Of a DNA stretch of 64,000 nucleotides, positions 61,401-64,000 are shown piece after piece. The translations under genes and the position numbers were made by a program. The stretch comes from Methanoculleus methanifontis (GTDB lineage: Archaea; Halobacteriota; Methanomicrobia; Methanomicrobiales; Methanoculleaceae): NCBI RefSeq assembly GCF_030464365.1, contig NZ_VCYI01000010.1:55905-119904 (forward strand), written 5' to 3'. The notes under the pieces were generated by a model that worked only from the letters and a program-made list of their open reading frames with translations, did not search any database and was not told the origin of the DNA. Numbering within the stretch: the first letter of the stretch is position 1; each line of letters starts with the position of its first letter.

Positions 61401-62137
61401 AAGAACGACCTTCTTTCATCATTGTAGTCTCATCTCCGCTGTGAAACAGTTGGCCCTCGTCTGCATGGCAGATCAACTCTTTTCCAAACCATAAATAAAG
61501 CGTCGACATAATTTTTCCTCGATATAAACCTAAATAACTCATGTGCATATATAATTTTTGGATTTATCCTCGAATCTATCCGAGATCGGCTAAACCATTT
61601 AGGTTTTTCTTAGACGCATTTGCCAAAATAACCACTTTATGAGATAATTCGGGGGAGGTAAGTGATCATGCCGGACACATATCAAAATCATCCCGGGGTT
61701 GAAGATCCGCATGGTTCAGAGCATTCTTGCGCACTCGCAGAGAATTGAGCAAGATCTGTAGTTTAATCGCCCACGTGGCTTCCTACCGGTATCGTGGGGA
61801 GCAACCGGTCTAGAGGGGAGTTTGAGCACTGCGATGCCGCGATGGGGTGCCCCCCCAGCTGAGGGCGCTCTCGTAGAGGAGAGCGCCCCACACCAGGTAG
61901 AAATTCACACATCTCTTCGGGCCTGACCGCCTTCAGATGTAGGTGGATCCTATCGTCGATATTTTGTATTTATATACTTCCACGCCCAGCAATCCTCATC
62001 GAAACGATTTTTCCAGTATTGTTTGTTTTTAACGAAAATAATTTCATTATTTTCAAAAATATCGATATTCTACTCCGTTATTATACCAATACTATTATAT
62101 TACGTTCTCCCAGTTATCTCAAGGTGATACATCATCT
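61401..62137. other. Intergenic stretch: AT-rich region with a strong hairpin
   Basis: 737 bases between htpX and a DUF4013 gene. It has the htpX promoter at its left and AT-rich sequence at 62000-62100 that may hold the next promoter. At 61863-61888 a perfect 10-bp stem (GGGCGCTCTC/GAGAGCGCCC) with a 6-base loop is seen. A short frame at 61668 with an excellent ribosome site is listed separately. No longer gene is visible. Confidence 0.5.
61668..61748 (+). CDS. Possible 26-residue peptide ORF
   Basis: ATG at 61668, 8 nt after a full Shine-Dalgarno (GGAGGT). The peptide PDTYQNHPGVEDPHGSEHSC is rich in His, Pro and acidic residues and ends ALAEN. It has no match I know and may be the leftover start of a lost gene or a real small protein. 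Only the ribosome site argues for expression. Confidence 0.3.
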   Translation: MPDTYQNHPGVEDPHGSEHSCALAEN

Positions 62138-62833
62138 GTGGACTACGGTACTGTAATCTCTGGGGCGCTTGAGTATACCAAAGACGCCCCGATAGGAAAG
62201 TGGATGCAATGGGTCATCCTGGCCGTCTTGTCACTCGTGCAGGCGCTCACGCTCTCCCTAATCCCGCCCCTCAGCGGCTATGTGGCGCGGGTGCTCTCCG
62301 GAAAGACCCCAGCCCCCGAAATTGACAACTGGGGCAGGCTCTTCGTCGATGGGTGGAAGTGGAACATCATCGTGCTGATCTACATGATCCCAGCGATCAT
62401 CGTGTTCCTGGTGCTCGGTGGGCTCAGTGCAATCAGTCTCCTCGCAAATGCGGCGGCCGGTGGCGACCCGGCGGCGGCAAGCGCCGCAGCGTTGAGCCTT
62501 ATAGGAGGTTTCCTTCTTGCAGGGCTCGTTGCGCTTGTCATGACGTTCATCGCCCTGTTTGCCATCCTGCGGTTCGCTTACACGGACAGCCTCGGTGAGG
62601 CGTTCAACTTCAGCGTGATCCTCGGACACATCGGCAAACTCGGTTGGGGGACCTGGATCATCGCGGTCATCATCCTCATCGTCATCGCAGCGATCTACGG
62701 CTTCGTGGTCGGCCTTCTCGTCAACATCCCGTTCCTGGGATGGATCATCGGTATCTTCCTCAACGCTGCGTTTGCGGTCTTCTACGCCCGCTACCTTGCC
62801 CAGGTCTACGAGGACGTTCCTGCGCCTGCGTAA
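62138..62833 (+). CDS. DUF4013 membrane protein, copy 2
   Basis: 231 residues, starting at GTG. MDYGTVISGALEYTKDAPIG and GYVARVLSGKTPAPEIDNWG match copy 1 at 51135; the later FYARYLAQVYEDVPAPA is also shared. Five or six hydrophobic helices. AAGGTGAT lies upstream at the same spacing as in copy 1, and the GTG aligns with its ATG, which supports this start. A T-run (62848-62854) follows the stop. Confidence 0.82.
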   Translation: MDYGTVISGALEYTKDAPIGKWMQWVILAVLSLVQALTLSLIPPLSGYVARVLSGKTPAPEIDNWGRLFVDGWKWNIIVLIYMIPAIIVFLVLGGLSAISLLANAAAGGDPAAASAAALSLIGGFLLAGLVALVMTFIALFAILRFAYTDSLGEAFNFSVILGHIGKLGWGTWIIAVIILIVIAAIYGFVVGLLVNIPFLGWIIGIFLNAAFAVFYARYLAQVYEDVPAPA

Positions 62834-62847
62834 GACCATAATGGCCC

Positions 62848-62854
62848 TTTTTTT
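62848..62854 (+). terminator. T-run after DUF4013 copy 2
   Basis: TTTTTTT occurs 15 nt after the stop codon. It is a plausible archaeal transcription terminator. Confidence 0.5.
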
Positions 62855-63024
62855 GCCGCCTCTTCTTGCGGAGCGACCGCCAGCCTCTCACAAGGCATCT
62901 TCCAAATTCCTAGGAACCGCTCCCCCTGTCAAGTAGGTCCAATCCAAACACTCTCTCCCGCGAGCAAAACAGCGTGTTTATCTCCGGGAGCGAAAGATTC
63001 CTACGATAACATACAGTGATATCC

Positions 63025-63681
63025 ATGGACTACATCCGGTTACTCAGCGACTCCTTCGACTACACAAAAGAGGCTCTCTGGGGCAGGTGAGTCCGATGGC
63101 TCCTCCTGCTCGTCAGCGTGGTGATATTCCCACTCATCTACGGTTACAGTGTACGGGTCATGAGCGGCACGAAGCCCGCCCCCGAGTTTGAAGGCTGGAT
63201 CAGGCTTTTTGTCGACGGCATCAAACTGATCGTCATCACGATCGTCTACACGATCCCGATCATGATCCTCACGCTCATCCCTCTTGTGCTCTACGCCATC
63301 CCGGTGCCGGCAGGCTCCGAACCGCTTCTCAGCCCTGAGGTTGGAATCATCGTAGCCCTGGCTCTCCTCGTCATCTTCACCCTCGCCGCCATCGTCGTCG
63401 GCATCCTTGCGACCTTTGCGATGGTCCGGTTCTCACGGACAGGGAGGATGGGCGAGGCCTTCAGGGTCGGCACCCTTCTTGCCCACATCGGGGAGATCGG
63501 GTGGCTGAACGTCTTTGTCGCCCTCGTGGTACTGACCGTCGTGGTCGCGGTCGTGGAGTTCGCCCTCATCCTAGTACCAATCATCGGCGTAATCATCCTC
63601 CTTCTCCTCATGCCGGCGTTCATCATCTTTACCTACCGCTACATCACCCTCATCTATGAGAGCGCCCCGGCGCCGGGGTAG
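63025..63681 (+). pseudogene. DUF4013 membrane protein, copy 3, inactivated by a TGA
   Basis: Starts MDYIRLLSDSFDYTKEALWG. Then comes GRx, where a TGA at 63088-63090 replaces the Trp codon expected from copies 1 and 2 (WGRWV-like). After the stop the frame reads RWLLLLVSVVIFPLIYGYSV and RVMSGTKPAPEFEGWIRLF and goes on to the family ending YESAPAPG. Except for the nonsense change, the gene is complete. This is a recent loss or a read-through case; translation past it is unlikely. Confidence 0.8.
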
Positions 63682-63951
63682 AATCCACTCATTTTTGAAA
63701 CTGTTACCCAGAATCTCTTTGCCGAGGAGAGCACGCCTTTCCGTCTCTATACCTGGAAATTATGGTCTTCCCAAACCTCTGTCATTCTAGAAACCATTCT
63801 TTGCGGGGGGTAGCCCGACGAATAGCCGGGCAGTTATGGCAACTCATATCGCCGCTGGTGATGTGGATATAGGGGCTCTGTTGAAACCCTCTAGTCGAGG
63901 GTCGGCTCCATCTGAGGGGAAAGATCTATAAAACCGTTGCTCCTTGTGTTA
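63682..63951. other. Intergenic region before a partial gene
   Basis: Contains CTCTGTTGAAACCCTCTAGTCGAGGG-type sequence (63869-63894, with hairpin CCCTC-TAGTC-GAGGG). It resembles an insertion-sequence end and recalls the TTTGTTGAA at the left edge of repeats R2 and R9. TATA-like CTATAAAA at 63935-63942 belongs to the partial gene. Confidence 0.4.
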
Positions 63952-64000
63952 ATGACGAAACCAACAACAAGGAGCAGAGTTAGTGTCGACGAATGGCTAT
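63952..64000 (+). CDS. 5' end of a gene running off the window
   Basis: ATG at 63952 with CTATAAAA about 15 nt upstream; the 16 visible residues read TKPTTRSRVSVDEWL. Too short to assign. The GTTGAAA-rich sequence upstream suggests it may be an insertion-sequence transposase. Confidence 0.35.
   Translation, partial: MTKPTTRSRVSVDEWL

Noticed and set aside
61863..61888. Perfect 10-bp stem as a rho-independent terminator
   Set aside because: No T-run follows and no gene lies directly upstream; kept only as a note in the gap description.

Overview
The window is GC-rich archaeal chromosome and reads like a hydrogen- and formate-using methanogen of the Methanomicrobiales, closest in style to Methanoculleus. 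The supporting genes are an F420-type formate dehydrogenase (fdhA/fdhB) with fdhD, FmdE-family proteins, archaeal PyrH, the THUMP-type tRNA G10 methyltransferase, a DUF1894-like methanogen protein, and TATA boxes placed 22-34 nt before the ATG of many single genes (leaderless transcripts). Genus assignment is inference, since no rRNA gene is present.

Layout. 1-1.4 kb: hydrogenase maturation operon hypC-hypA-hypE (hypE runs off the left edge). 2.5-6.4 kb: methyltransferase, lipoproteins, MsrB and an iron-sulfur flavoprotein. 6.4-9.9 kb: a 1166-residue HEAT-repeat protein. 10-14.2 kb: GalT-like protein, GT4 glycosyltransferase, Mut7-C protein, AmrS radical SAM enzyme, tiny zinc ribbon. 14.2-19.9 kb: pyrH, tRNA-Pro(TGG), endonuclease III, phosphate transport (pit plus DUF47), DUF1894-like protein, nitroreductase. 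19.9-22.6 kb: a PAPS-reductase/cysteine-desulfurase fusion. 23.1-32.2 kb: a formate/molybdopterin region with fdhD, fdhB, fdhA, an FmdE protein, a TrmO-FmdE fusion and a MoeA-periplasmic-binding fusion. 33-35.6 kb: two lipoproteins built from tandem META domains. 35.9-38.8 kb: a bacterial-type glycolytic run (gpmA, gap, D-2-hydroxyacid dehydrogenase). 39.6-51.8 kb: malQ, small conserved proteins, tRNA methyltransferase, grpE-dnaK-dnaJ, purH, DUF4013. 52-64 kb: an accessory zone of membrane and lipoproteins, dead DUF4013 and transposase genes, an HtpX protease, and an IS630-type element split by a TnpB-only IS200/IS605-type element.

The most unusual signal is a family of at least nine intergenic repeats (about 0.1-0.6 kb each) spread over the first 51 kb. 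They share conserved ends and a GC-rich core, and most carry a string of mini-hairpins with 5-8 bp stems. On one strand the loops are almost all GNA or GNNA closed by C-G, the class known to form exceptionally stable single-stranded DNA hairpins. All nine lie 3' of at least one gene, five of them between convergent genes. I do not recognise this family; it looks like a non-autonomous mobile element or a structural or termination module.

Functional links: fdhAB oxidises formate with F420, fdhD and the MoeA protein serve its molybdopterin cofactor, and hyp genes mature the Ni-Fe hydrogenases. Pit/DUF47 handle phosphate, and grpE-dnaK-dnaJ is one chaperone operon. Start codons were chosen from TATA distance for leaderless genes and from Shine-Dalgarno spacing for genes inside operons.
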